Part shown: piece after piece, positions 46,292 to 55,139 of the stretch
Position numbering within the stretch: position 1 is the stretch's first letter
How the letters are laid out: every line of letters begins with the position of its first letter
Source: Alkalihalobacillus sp. AL-G
Lineage (GTDB): Bacteria; Bacillota; Bacilli; Bacillales; Fictibacillaceae
Assembly (NCBI RefSeq): GCF_030643805.1
Contig: NZ_CP094656.1
Location: 868,001 to 932,000 of the forward strand
Reading direction: 5' to 3'
Length of the DNA: 64,000 nucleotides
Program-made: the position numbers and the translations under genes
The notes under the pieces: model-generated
What the model saw: the letters and a program-made list of their open reading frames with translations, nothing else
Databases searched by the model: none
Told to the model about the DNA's origin: nothing

Positions 46292-47230
46292 TTAACGGTT
46301 CGCTTCTTTTCGTTTTGGTACGGGATGAATACTGAAATCAGAAGCAAGCTCGGCATCAGGAAAAATTCGCTGCGCACTTTCCAATAGTTCGTGTTCTTTG
46401 TCCTTATACCGTGCACTGATATGGGTAATGATCAACCTTTTGACGTTGGCTCTTTTCGCGATGGTTGCTGCTTGAACCGTCGTCGAGTGATAAAACTCCT
46501 TCGCTTTTTCTTCTAAACCTTCCTGAAATGTAGCTTCATGGATCAGAAGATCTGCATTTGCCGCTAGAGTATAGATGGAACTGGTTGGTCGCGTATCTCC
46601 ACAAATGGTAATCACCCTGCCTGGCTGCTCTGGACCTGTAAAGTCCTTCCCATTCAAGCTCCTGCCGTCTTCAAGCTCAACGATTTCTCCTGCCTTGAGC
46701 CTTTGGTAAACCGGTCCAGGTAGAACTCCGATTTCTTTTAGCCGCTCAACATTCAATTTTCCAGGCTGATTCGGTTCAGTGATTCGATATCCGAACGAAG
46801 GAAGGACATGATCCAGCTCTGCGATTTGAACCGTGTAACCATTCATTTTATATGCAAATCCATCCTCGACCTCAATAATGTCGAGCGGATACCTTAGGTA
46901 GGTTCCACTTGTTTGAAGCGTGACCTCAACGAATTCGCGTATCCCCTTTGGGCCATAAATCGTTAATTGATCTTCCCCGCCTTGAAAAGAACGAGTACCT
47001 AACACACCTGGAAGACCATAAATATGATCGCCATGCATATGCGTGATAAAGATCCTCGAAACCTGCCTTAATTTTATATTCGTATGTAGTACTTGATGTT
47101 GAGTCGCTTCCCCACAGTCAAAGAGCCATATTTCGCCTTTTCGATTGGTTAGAAAACGAAGTGCGATCGCGGACACATTCCGTTCTTTTGACGGGATTCC
47201 CGCCCCGGTACCTAAAAAATGAAACTCCAC
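46292..47230 (-). CDS. rnz: Ribonuclease Z
   Basis: 312 residues of the metallo-beta-lactamase tRNase Z family. The opening MEFHFLGTGAGIPSKERNVS, the zinc motif FITHMHGDHIYGLPG near residue 60, the exosite arm region (residues about 150-200), GDTRP near 211, and the final HEATF and ITHISARY motifs are all present. It cleaves the 3' trailer of pre-tRNAs that lack an encoded CCA. AGGAGAAAGG precedes the ATG. It is monocistronic. Confidence 0.96.
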   Translation of the reverse strand: MEFHFLGTGAGIPSKERNVSAIALRFLTNRKGEIWLFDCGEATQHQVLHTNIKLRQVSRIFITHMHGDHIYGLPGVLGTRSFQGGEDQLTIYGPKGIREFVEVTLQTSGTYLRYPLDIIEVEDGFAYKMNGYTVQIAELDHVLPSFGYRITEPNQPGKLNVERLKEIGVLPGPVYQRLKAGEIVELEDGRSLNGKDFTGPEQPGRVITICGDTRPTSSIYTLAANADLLIHEATFQEGLEEKAKEFYHSTTVQAATIAKRANVKRLIITHISARYKDKEHELLESAQRIFPDAELASDFSIHPVPKRKEANR

Positions 47231-47437
47231 TTTTGCTCAACCTTTCTCCTGCAATACTAGTTTAAAAAACCGTCTAGTTTCCACGTTTACATATCTAGTA
47301 TATCATCCCAAATTCTTCTTCAAACGTAGATGCATATCAGACTTCAGGCTGAATCAAAACCAATCTATTGCCTGTTATCGAAGCTCCTCAATCATCTTAA
47401 ACTTAGGATAACGACAAATTACACGAGGAGAATGAAA

Positions 47438-47551
47438 ATGCTTTACATTCCTAGTCGAGTAAACCGGGTAAAGGATACTCACATAAAAGGTACACCAAGA
47501 AACGAAGCAATTGAAATAATGATCGACCTAAAAAGCACGTTTTTATATTAA
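47438..47551 (+). CDS. Small basic peptide, function unknown
   Basis: 37 residues (MLYIPSRVNRVKDTHIKGTP, ending KSTFLY) from ATG 47438, with ACGAGGAGA 7 bases upstream. It starts a probable two-gene unit with the toast-rack-like protein 20 bp downstream, which has its own AAAGGAG site. The strong ribosome site is the main support; no family is recognised. Confidence 0.5.
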   Translation: MLYIPSRVNRVKDTHIKGTPRNEAIEIMIDLKSTFLY

Positions 47552-47571
47552 CTAAAAGGAGCTGGAATTGA

Positions 47572-48216
47572 ATGTTGATTAAGGAGAAAACATCGAAAAA
47601 ACACGTCATTGAAAAGAATGATGAAAAGGAACTGGATGTAACGGTAGAGATGGGGATCGGTAAGCTGAAACTGTCGGGTAGGTCTGAGCAGATAATGGAG
47701 GGAACATTCAAGTATAGAGGAGATGAACTAGAACCTACTATGGATTACGCGAAGGAAGGCGAAAAAGGAACACTCGTCATTTCACAAAAATCAGTGAGTA
47801 AATGGGGTCAGTTTTTCTCAGCAAAACAGGATTGGGACTTTTCACTGAACAATCAACTTCCTCTTTCATTATGCATTGAGATCGGGACAGGGAAATCAGA
47901 ACTCGACTTATCCGATTTAAATTTACAAAAGCTATCGATTGATGCAGGTGTAGGAGAGTCCGTCATCGATCTAACCGGTGAGTGGAGCACGAGCTTTAAA
48001 GCTGAGATGAATACGGGTGTAGGGAAAACGAAGATCATACTACCTAAAAAAGTAGGGGCAAGGCTAACTCTTTCAAAAGGAGTTGGCAAAATAAACGCCG
48101 ATTATTTCATGATGGTCGGTGACGCCTATCAAAACCAAGCGTATGATGATGCTGATGTGAAAATTGACATAAATCTGAACGTCGGTGTCGGCGAGGTCAT
48201 ACTTGAACAGGTTTAA
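47572..48216 (+). CDS. Toast-rack / DUF4097-like beta-helix protein
   Basis: 214 residues built of repeated beta strands with a recurring (G)xG(K/E) pattern: VEMGIGKLKLSG, IEIGTGKSELDLSDL, AGVGESVIDLTGEW, MNTGVGKTKIILP, GVGKINADYF, NVGVGEVILEQ. These regular turns indicate a right-handed beta-helix/toast-rack stack like the C-terminal halves of LiaF or DUF4097 proteins. There is no signal peptide or membrane anchor, which is unusual for LiaF relatives. It may be a cytoplasmic scaffold; the function is unknown. Confidence 0.75.
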   Translation: MLIKEKTSKKHVIEKNDEKELDVTVEMGIGKLKLSGRSEQIMEGTFKYRGDELEPTMDYAKEGEKGTLVISQKSVSKWGQFFSAKQDWDFSLNNQLPLSLCIEIGTGKSELDLSDLNLQKLSIDAGVGESVIDLTGEWSTSFKAEMNTGVGKTKIILPKKVGARLTLSKGVGKINADYFMMVGDAYQNQAYDDADVKIDINLNVGVGEVILEQV

Positions 48217-48275
48217 ATCGAGAAAGTAGCGGGATAGTGCCTGACCTTTACAAAACTTAGAAAAGAAATTATAAA

Positions 48276-48300
48276 GGGACCTTCCGTAACGGAACGTCCC
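48276..48300 (+). terminator. Hairpin terminator, weak T run
   Basis: GGGACCTTCCG pairs with CGGAACGTCCC with one internal mismatch, followed by AATTTCTATTTG. Confidence 0.65.
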
Positions 48301-48413
48301 AATTTCTATTTGTTTATGGATGAAAATGGGGATTTCCCGATATATTTTAATTTTCACTCATATATGCAGAATTTTTCCCTAGACCTGCGTCAGCCTACAG
48401 GGGTTGCAGCACT

Positions 48414-49538
48414 TTACCCGATATTAGAACGTTTTCTGGTAAAATCTTCGTCTGGGTAGTACGCATTTTTAACGAGCAGGTTTGGGCCGAGGCACTCAAC
48501 AGCTGGACAATGACAATTTACAGATGCAGCGAGATCACTGTTCATCCAACGGTCGTAAACATCCTGTAATGAATCAGTTTGGATATTACCAAGTATAGGA
48601 GCATCACCAAAGTCCGTTACGATCACGCTACCATCGAAAATATTGACATTGATTCGAGAGCGGCCATCTGGGTCATTTCGAACGGTCACATTGTTCTCTC
48701 CATACAGTCGGTGTAGCAATTCGAGATCCTCGGGCTCATTGCTGCACGGGTAAAATGGAAGGGTTCCGAATAACATCCAAGTATCACGATCGCGTACATC
48801 TAAAAGACGACGGATTCCTTTACGGATTTCCGGAAGTGTCGCGACCTCCAAGTTACTTGCAAATGCACTCGGGTACATTGGGTGCACCTCGTGTCTTTGA
48901 CAACCCATTTCAACAATCTGTTTATGGATCGCTTCAAGATGCGGTAACGTCCGTTTATTCAGCATCGTTTCTGCAGAGACGATTACCCCAGCAGAAGTAA
49001 GCGCCTGAGCGTTTTCTACCATCTTTTTAAAATAGTTTTCACGCTGCCCGACTGAAGGTTTCTTCTCCATCATCGCAAACCCGATTTCATTAAAATCCTC
49101 AACGGATCCGTAATTATGTGAAATATGTAGAACGTCCAAATAAGGCGTAATCAGCTCATAACGCTTGAGATCGAGAGTCAAGTTCGAATTGATTTGTGTG
49201 CGGATGCCACGTTCGTGTGCATATCGAAGCAAAGGAACGACATACTCCTTGACTGATTTCATCGAAAGCATCGGTTCTCCGCCTGTGATACTAAGTGCAC
49301 GTAAATAAGGGACTTCATCCAGTCGACGGAGCATCAGATCGATTGGCAGTGCATCCGGATCCTTCGGTTGTAATGTATAACCGACGGCACAGTGTTCACA
49401 GCGCATGTTACAGATTGTCGTTGTCGTGAATTCGATATTACTGAGTACCATTTGTCCATGGTCCTTCACTTCAAGGTAGGCTTCCCATGGATCATTTTCA
49501 GGTGTAATTTCAGGTAAACGTCCAGCTTCTTTTAACAT
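48414..49538 (-). CDS. YfkAB-type radical SAM / CxCxxxxC protein
   Basis: About 374 residues from ATG 49538, where AAAGGAGTT lies about 10 bases upstream; the longer frame to 49583 lacks a site. It has the radical SAM cluster motif Cys43-x3-Cys47-x2-Cys50 (CNMRCEHCAVGY), the SAM-binding SITGGEPMLSMKSV block near residue 85, and a C-terminal CHCPAVEC matching the CxCxxxxC motif, probably holding a second Fe-S cluster. The layout matches B. subtilis YfkAB, whose reaction is unknown. Confidence 0.9.
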   Translation of the reverse strand: MLKEAGRLPEITPENDPWEAYLEVKDHGQMVLSNIEFTTTTICNMRCEHCAVGYTLQPKDPDALPIDLMLRRLDEVPYLRALSITGGEPMLSMKSVKEYVVPLLRYAHERGIRTQINSNLTLDLKRYELITPYLDVLHISHNYGSVEDFNEIGFAMMEKKPSVGQRENYFKKMVENAQALTSAGVIVSAETMLNKRTLPHLEAIHKQIVEMGCQRHEVHPMYPSAFASNLEVATLPEIRKGIRRLLDVRDRDTWMLFGTLPFYPCSNEPEDLELLHRLYGENNVTVRNDPDGRSRINVNIFDGSVIVTDFGDAPILGNIQTDSLQDVYDRWMNSDLAASVNCHCPAVECLGPNLLVKNAYYPDEDFTRKRSNIG

Positions 49539-49622
49539 TAAAAAAGAACTCCTTTTATGTAACAAAATAGTCTGCTTGCCCATGCACCTGCGTCTACAAG
49601 ACCGAACTATGAAGCGGGCTTT

Positions 49623-49764
49623 CTCGGTACAACTCGTAGCCTATATGCAAGTATCGCTCGTTGCTGCCGATTAATGCTTCCTCGGTACAAATCCGTAAAG
49701 TTGGAGCAAGTAACACTCTTTACTATAGCATGAACGAAGTCGTTTCCAGTTACTTGCACAATGT
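49623..49764. repeat. Degenerate 58-bp repeats and long hairpin between the GNAT and radical SAM genes
   Basis: CTCGGTACAA occurs at 49623 and 49681, and GCAAGTA at 49647 and 49706, so two diverged units about 58 bp apart are present. GCAAGTAAC (49706) also pairs with GTTACTTGC downstream (about 49750) as a 9-bp stem. The segment lies between the 3' end of the GNAT pseudogene and the 5' side of the radical SAM gene. Confidence 0.45.
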
Positions 49765-49766
49765 TC

Positions 49767-50203
49767 TTATAATTGGCGCTCCATCACTATGCTTGCTTTT
49801 TCAAACCCCATCTTCTCATATAGCTTGATAGCCCCGTCTTACCGAAAACATGAAGACCGACCTTCCGTGCACCAAGCTCTTTTACGTGATCATGATAAAG
49901 TTCAATCGCTTTAGATGCATGCTCTTTCCCTCGATAAGCTGGATCGATCCAAATTTCATAAATGTAAGCTTCTTTCTCAACTTGGTTATAAAAGTACCAA
50001 ATGACTCCAGCATTATTTTTCAGCTCATCCACAACATTATATAAATAATGGTTCACCGTATTCAGGCCATCACTCAATAATTCATTGAACTCATTTACAG
50101 CCAGGTCTGATGCCTGTACAAACGTCATGTCATAATTTTTAATGATGTTGTCTGTGTATTCTTCAGGAGAACGTCTGCGCATCATTTCTTGAAATTGAAT
50201 CAT
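49767..50203 (-). pseudogene. GNAT acetyltransferase with one-base frameshift
   Basis: The frame starting at ATG 50203 (MIQFQEMMRRRSPEEYTDNI) encodes a GNAT fold with the acetyl-CoA motif IDPAYRGKEHASKAIELYHD, then VGLHVFGKT, after which it reads out of frame and stops at 49787. In the next frame the sequence continues GAIKLYEKMGFEKASIVMER followed by QL and a stop at 49767-49769, exactly the missing C-terminal GNAT motif B. Inserting one A in AAGAC (around 49837) would give FGKNGAIKLYEKMGFE. So the gene has lost one base, or the sequence has an error there. Confidence 0.85.
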
Positions 50204-50327
50204 TCAACTCACCCCTTGGTTCATGTATTACCAAGTTCCTTATACAAAAGTATGAAAATTCTGAAGCGTTATGAGTGAGTGTCCTCTATCGTCTGTGTCA
50301 TAATGGAAAAAAAGGAGGAGGATATCA

Positions 50328-51323
50328 ATGAAAGCAATCGTACATACTTCGCCAAAAGGAATGGAAGGTACGGCTTTTCAGGAATTTGAATCGGCTGAAC
50401 CAAAAGCTGGCGAGGTTAAAGTTCAACTGAAATCAGCAGGGCTTAATCATAGAGATCTTTTTGTTTTAACTCGTCATGGTGATGGTGAGCCTCCATTTGT
50501 CATCGGTTCGGACGGTGCAGGGGTGATCAACGGGGTTGGAGCGGATGTCAACAATGTCAAAGTCGGGGACGAGGTCATCATCAACCCTGGACTGGGCTGG
50601 CATTCAAAATCGCCCGCACCTCCAAAAGGATTCGATATCCTTGGCTACCCGTCAAATGGGACGTTTGCTGAGGAAATCGTCATTACAGCCAATAGCGTTG
50701 AACCGAAGCCAACCCATTTGAACTGGGCGGAAGCGGGTGTTTTGTCTCTTGCAGCGTTAACGGCCTATAGAGCTCTTTTTACAAGAGGACAAGTGCAGGA
50801 AGGACAGCATGTGTTGTTGCCTGGTGTCGGCAGCGGTGTCATCACGTTCATTTTACAATTCGCAAAAGCGGTCGGAGCGAAAGTTACTGTTACATCGAGA
50901 AGTGAAGCGAAGCGACAGCAAGCTCTCAAACTAGGAGCAGACCATGCGATCGGTAGTGAAAAAGACTGGAATGAGGCATTGGACGGGGAAAAGGTTGATC
51001 TTGTTATTGAAAGTGTTGGTGCTGCTACATTTGAAAAATCTTTGGATCAAGTAAAAAAGGGTGGCACGGTTGTCACGTTCGGTGCTTCCGCAGGGGATGA
51101 AATTAAACTGGATATCCGAAATTTCTTTTATGGTCAATACAATTTGTTAGGATCCACGATGGGAAGTCGCGAGGAACTACGTGAAATGCTTCAATTCATT
51201 GAAAACTACAACATTAAGCCCGTTCTTGATAAAACGTATCGCCTTGAAGAATATGAGGATGCGTTTAATCGACTGGAAGCAGCCGAACAATTTGGAAAAA
51301 TCGGATTCGCAATTTCTGAGTAA
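50328..51323 (+). CDS. Zinc-less MDR oxidoreductase (quinone-reductase-like, YogA type)
   Basis: 331 residues of the medium-chain dehydrogenase/reductase family. The N-terminal GroES-like domain (MKAIVHTSPKGMEGTAFQEF...SAGLNHRDLFVLTRHGDGEP) is followed by a Rossmann NAD(P) domain (VLLPGVGSGVITFILQFAKAVGAKVTVTSRSE). It ends in the substrate-domain segment LEEYEDAFNRLEAAEQFGKI. It probably reduces alpha,beta-unsaturated carbonyls or quinones with NADPH. GGAGGAGGAT precedes the ATG. It is divergent from the GNAT gene. Confidence 0.9.
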   Translation: MKAIVHTSPKGMEGTAFQEFESAEPKAGEVKVQLKSAGLNHRDLFVLTRHGDGEPPFVIGSDGAGVINGVGADVNNVKVGDEVIINPGLGWHSKSPAPPKGFDILGYPSNGTFAEEIVITANSVEPKPTHLNWAEAGVLSLAALTAYRALFTRGQVQEGQHVLLPGVGSGVITFILQFAKAVGAKVTVTSRSEAKRQQALKLGADHAIGSEKDWNEALDGEKVDLVIESVGAATFEKSLDQVKKGGTVVTFGASAGDEIKLDIRNFFYGQYNLLGSTMGSREELREMLQFIENYNIKPVLDKTYRLEEYEDAFNRLEAAEQFGKIGFAISE

Positions 51324-51388
51324 AACGGTGCATAAAAGCTGATTCTATGGGACATCACTTTATATAAATAACAAAAAAGGTGATGCTC

Positions 51389-51796
51389 ATGAAACGATAT
51401 CTATTCAATACATTATTATTTTTCGGAGTGGCGGTCGGTGTTATTACCGTATTCCAGATGGTGGCTCAAGCGCCTGATTTAGAGCTAACTGAAACAAAGG
51501 CAGAGGCACGTACATTGCTAGCCGATCGACAAATGGAAATAAACGTTGAACTTGCTGATTTCTCATTCAATCCAAATGAAATTCGGCTAAAGGCCAATCA
51601 ACCGAATACACTCATCCTGAAAAATACAGGAAACACTCAGCACACATTCACGGTTGAAGCTTTAAAAATTGATATTTTACTTAAGCCGGGTGAAACGAAA
51701 GAAGTCGTTGTGACCCCTAGCAAAACCGGAACATTTAAGCTTTACTGCCGTTTTCATCCAAGAGAAATGGTTGGAGAAGTTATCGTCGAAAAGTAA
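51389..51796 (+). CDS. Membrane-anchored cupredoxin
   Basis: About 135 residues from ATG 51389 (AAAAGGTG 6 bases upstream). An N-terminal anchor or signal (YLFNTLLFFGVAVGVITVFQ) is followed by a cupredoxin domain. Type-1 copper ligands fit His in GNTQHTFTV and Cys-x3-His-x3-Met in LYCRFHPREM. The LYCRFHPREM ending resembles cupredoxin_1 and blue-copper domains of extracytoplasmic electron carriers or copper-binding proteins. No copper transport genes are adjacent. A terminator follows. Confidence 0.88.
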   Translation: MKRYLFNTLLFFGVAVGVITVFQMVAQAPDLELTETKAEARTLLADRQMEINVELADFSFNPNEIRLKANQPNTLILKNTGNTQHTFTVEALKIDILLKPGETKEVVVTPSKTGTFKLYCRFHPREMVGEVIVEK

Positions 51797-51801
51797 AGTA
51801 T

Positions 51802-51838
51802 AGGAGGGGGCTCAGAATCGAGTCAACCTCCTTTTTTC
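51802..51838 (+). terminator. Rho-independent terminator
   Basis: AGGAGG pairs with CCTCCT, with a nested CTC/GAG stem, then TTTTTT. Confidence 0.8.
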
Positions 51839-51925
51839 ATTATTTCGACACAGTTCCATATAGGATTCGACGCACCCTTTCCCGTATGTATAAAGTAGAG
51901 ATCCAAATTTGAAAGGGTGATGGAT

Positions 51926-52972
51926 ATGTCTAAATCAACTGAGGCAATTCAAACATCACGACATATTGACCTCGCACGTTAAGAAAGTATAAATACTTTC
52001 TATAGTATAAGTGCAACTAAGGCTCAGCCTACGCCAAAGGCTTGGCTGAGCCAAGTTTTCTTTAAAAAAGTAACCGATGGTGTTTTTGCGGCAATCAGCA
52101 AAGACGGAACTGGCTCAATGGGAAACAGCGGCTTTGCCGATCTAGGCGAGGGGCTTCTTATTTTTGATACGTTCCTGACACCACAGGCGGCAGAGGATTT
52201 AAGAAGTGCTGCAGAAACAATAACAGGGAAACAAATATTGTACGCTGTGAACAGTCACGAGCACGGTGACCATGTCAGAGGGAATCAAGTTTTTTCGGAT
52301 GTTCCGATCATTTCTACGGATAAAACACGTAAAATTATCAAAGAGTCATTGTCTGGTCAAATTGCACAGCAAAAACAAGACGGCGAAACCTTTTTAGCCA
52401 GTATGAAAGAAAAATCAGCGAATGAAACAGACCCTCAAAAAAAGAAACGACTCGAACTATTAATTGGTACGATAACGGAAATAAACGAGTCACTTCTTCA
52501 TTTTAAAATGACCTTACCAACTGTTTGCTGTGAAAACGACCTGGTCATCCATTGTTCAAAGCGAAAAGCACTCATCAAAACGTGGGGTGGCGGTCATTCT
52601 AAATCAGATTCTGTACTTCTTTTACCGGATGATAAAATAACGTTTGCCGGCAATCTATTGTTCTTCGATACCCATCTTGCATTGGTTCACGGAAATGCGG
52701 TGGAATGGTCTAGAAGCTTAAACGAATTAAGTAAATATGATATCGAAACCCATGTTCCTGGCCATGGCCCAATTGGAAACGAACATCATTTTGAGCTGAA
52801 TCAATTGTATTTAACGGATACTTTGAATTACTGTAACAAAATGGTTAAGGAAGGGGTTCCAGCAGAGGAAGCGGCTTCCGGATTTGAGCTATTTGATTAT
52901 GCCGCAGAATGGGAATCTAAAGATACAGTTCCGTCTACTATATGGTCGGTTTACGAACAGTTAAAAAAGTAA
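51926..52972 (+). pseudogene. Metallo-beta-lactamase-fold hydrolase interrupted by a 90-bp repeat
   Basis: ATG 51926, with AAAGGGTG upstream, starts MSKSTEAIQTSRHIDL, then a copy of the dispersed repeat begins and brings a TAA in frame at 51980. After 90 bp the same frame resumes KKVTDGVFAAISKDGTGSMG and runs to 52972 with the metallo-beta-lactamase motifs NSHEHGDHVRGN, GGGHSKSD, FAGNLLF and VPGHGP. The joined sequence SRHIDL plus KKVTDGVFAAI is what the family opening looks like, so the repeat has inserted into a working gene. A product from ATG 52118 would lack the first strands of the fold. Confidence 0.85.
51974..52064 (+). repeat. Dispersed structured repeat, copy R1 (inside a gene)
   Basis: 91 bp, from GCACGTTAAG to TTTTCTTTA. 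AGAAAGTA/TACTTTCT forms one stem, and GGCTCAGCC pairs perfectly with GGCTGAGCC as a second. It shares about 80 aligned positions with copy R3. Confidence 0.88.
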
Positions 52973-52990
52973 CCTGATCCTAAAAACAAA

Positions 52991-53027
52991 AGACCTCATC
53001 AGCCGTCCATACACATAGATGAGGTCT
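52991..53027. terminator. Bidirectional terminator
   Basis: A perfect 10-bp stem, AGACCTCATC with GATGAGGTCT; the minus strand continues in CTTTTGTTTTT. Confidence 0.8.
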
Positions 53028-53044
53028 CTGTTATTTCCGTTTTC

Positions 53045-53146
53045 TTAACCGAACATGTTCCAAAGAGAAAGTGCTGCAAAAATAAATGCCAATATAGCAA
53101 TCGTGCCAGCAAGTAACGGTCTAACTAAGTTCATAAATGTGTTCAT
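53045..53146 (-). CDS. Small single-pass membrane peptide
   Basis: 33 residues from ATG 53146 (MNTFMNLVRPLLAGTIAILA, ending SLWNMFG). TGGGGGATGAG lies 8 bases upstream; an ATG three codons earlier abuts it. Residues 9-28 are a hydrophobic span. It is followed by a perfect terminator in its own direction. No family is recognised; its size and style resemble the short membrane peptides common in Bacillus. Confidence 0.6.
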   Translation of the reverse strand: MNTFMNLVRPLLAGTIAILAFIFAALSLWNMFG

Positions 53147-53360
53147 TATACTCATCCCCCAAAAAATGTTTTATTACTAATTAAGACGAAAAAACGGACT
53201 TAAAGTTTCAGTGCCATTACGATTATTACGAAAATGTTACAAAAGAACTAGGCGCTTAAAAAAATCTAAAATTATTTTAGGAATTTTGGTTTAGAAATTG
53301 TAGGACGGGGTATCCTTTAAGTAACAACCTTTTATCCCCCTAACCCCTAAACCCTAAGAG

Positions 53361-53392
53361 AAAACCTTTCCCGAAATCGGGGAAGGTTTTTT
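53361..53392 (+). terminator. Orphan Rho-independent terminator
   Basis: AAAACCTTTCCCG pairs with CGGGGAAGGTTTT (one wobble, AAAT loop), then TTTTTTC. No protein gene on this strand lies upstream after 52972, so it may end a small RNA or read-through transcript. Confidence 0.8.
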
Positions 53393-53494
53393 CGTACGTT
53401 TATAAAGCCTGAAAATTCTTTCTATAGTACAGTATCGGTAAGAAACAATGGTCAAGCTGCTACCAGAGCTTTACGATTTACACCGGCCCGGGAT

Positions 53495-53568
53495 TTACTG
53501 CGAAAATGGAAAATTACTGTGAAACCTTAGGATTAACTGCGAAAATTCGAAATTAACTGCGAAACCCA
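53495..53568. repeat. Short tandem repeats, period 19-20 bp (array E)
   Basis: TTACTGCGAAA, TTACTGTGAAA, TTAACTGCGAAA and TTAACTGCGAAA follow one another at 19 to 20 bp steps. Confidence 0.7.
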
Positions 53569-53585
53569 TTGTTTTGTCCATAATG

Positions 53586-53668
53586 TTGAAAAGTCTGATC
53601 CTATCTCAGTATAAGTGTACTAGGGCAGTCATCTGCGCTTTGGCTTGGTGCCAGCCAAGCTTTCTTTA
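53586..53668 (+). repeat. Dispersed structured repeat, copy R2 (diverged)
   Basis: The 3' half, AGTATAAGTG...GGCTTGGTGCCAGCCAAGCTTTCTTTA, matches R1 and R3 and keeps the CTTGG/CCAAG palindrome. The 5' part is strongly diverged. Confidence 0.7.
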
Positions 53669-53822
53669 TGTTATTGCATTGAATAAATTACCAATTTTCA
53701 AAAATGAAAAATTGAAGCTTCTTAGTTCTAGTTATAGTTGAAGTATGTAATAATAAGGATTGTGAAAAAATGAGATCGAGTTAATAAATAGATTGTTGAA
53801 CATGGAGAAGGAGGCACACTTT

Positions 53823-55136
53823 GTGAATACAACAGAGGTTCAACACGTGGATGTAGTCATTGTTGGTGGTGGGCTGGCAGGTCTTTCTGCTGCAGCTTAC
53901 CTATCAGAAAAAGGAAAGAAAGTAGCACTATTGGAAAAAGGTCTATTAGGTGGAAGAGCCGTGACAATCAATCTAAAAGGATTTTCGTTCAACTTTGGTG
54001 CTCATGCGATCTATGGAAGAGATACTTCGATTCTTAGAACCTTTGAAAAGGAGCTTAGAATTGACGTTGATTGGCGGGACTTTAAACCAGATAAAGCCAA
54101 ATACGATATCGGGAATGAATTAACCTCGGTTCCGGCAAACGTGAAAGGACTATTCCGGACAAAGCTGATGAAAGGTGCCGACAAGCTTAAATTCACCTTT
54201 GAAATTTTTAAAACCCTTACACATATGGAAAAAGGTCATCCACACTTATCAATTAAAAAATGGATGGATCAGCATCACCTGACGGAAGACGTAAAGGAAA
54301 TGATGCTAACCCTTGCGTCATCTAACTTTTTTACAAGCGAACCGGAAAAAATCCCATCCGATGTTTATTTCGATTACTACCGCCGCCTATTTACGACGAA
54401 CAAACCAGTTGCATATGTTGGCGGTGGCTGGCAGTCGCTCATTAATAAATTCGTTACCGTGATCGAACGGAACGGCGGTGAGATTTTCACAAAGGCGAGA
54501 GTGGAATCTGTTACAACAGAGGGAGATCGAATCGTAGAAGTACAATCGAAAAAAGGGAACCTCCGTGCGAAGGAATTCGTCTTTTGTGCACCGCCATCTG
54601 AATTGTCGAAGATGTTCGTCGACACGAATCTGGAGCACTCTGTAAAACATTATGCACACTATGAACCAAGCTATGTTTTCGTCTATGACCTCGGTTTGAA
54701 AAATCGAATTGATGTGCCATATTCGTATGTTTACGATAAACATAACAAGATGTTCATTACCGACATCAGCTTCTATGATGAAGGCTGCGTACCAGACGGG
54801 GGACAACTGCTTCAGGCGATCGCGTATATCAAAAAGGAAGAACTGGAAGACAAAGAACGGATTGCGGAAATTGAGGGAAAAATTGAAGCAATGTACGATA
54901 AGCATTTTGAAGGATGGCGGGACGAACTTGTCGTTCCGCGAAAATCGAAACGAGCGTCTGCGCAAGAAATCAAGTGGAAAATGAACCAAGAACCGATGCC
55001 GGTATATTTCCCTGATTATCGAAATGCATTCTTTGCGGGGGACTGGTGTGAAGGAAAAGGTCAATTATCGGAGCTTTCATTCACATCTGCATACGAAGCA
55101 AGCCAGCTTATTCTACAAAAAGACAAAGATCAATAA
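53823..55136 (+). CDS. Phytoene-desaturase-like FAD-dependent oxidoreductase
   Basis: About 437 residues from GTG 53823 (GAAGGAGG 8 bases upstream; the longer frame begins before that site). The N-terminal dinucleotide-binding fold VDVVIVGGGLAGLSAAAYLS continues into LLEKGLLGGRAVTI and NFGAHAIY. The C-terminal FAD segment is NAFFAGDWCEGKGQLSELSF. The family includes phytoene desaturases and amine oxidases. No carotenoid synthesis genes are adjacent, so the substrate is unknown. A perfect terminator follows directly. Confidence 0.88.
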   Translation: MNTTEVQHVDVVIVGGGLAGLSAAAYLSEKGKKVALLEKGLLGGRAVTINLKGFSFNFGAHAIYGRDTSILRTFEKELRIDVDWRDFKPDKAKYDIGNELTSVPANVKGLFRTKLMKGADKLKFTFEIFKTLTHMEKGHPHLSIKKWMDQHHLTEDVKEMMLTLASSNFFTSEPEKIPSDVYFDYYRRLFTTNKPVAYVGGGWQSLINKFVTVIERNGGEIFTKARVESVTTEGDRIVEVQSKKGNLRAKEFVFCAPPSELSKMFVDTNLEHSVKHYAHYEPSYVFVYDLGLKNRIDVPYSYVYDKHNKMFITDISFYDEGCVPDGGQLLQAIAYIKKEELEDKERIAEIEGKIEAMYDKHFEGWRDELVVPRKSKRASAQEIKWKMNQEPMPVYFPDYRNAFFAGDWCEGKGQLSELSFTSAYEASQLILQKDKDQ

Positions 55137-55139
55137 ATT

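Noticed and set aside
53336-53358. Telomere-like CCCCTAA/CCCTAAA heptamers
   Set aside because: Only three short units beside a bacterial terminator; chance or slippage is enough.
54387-55064. 225-codon frame antisense to the flavoprotein gene
   Set aside because: Atypical composition (many Phe, Arg and His), and the sense frame carries clear FAD motifs.
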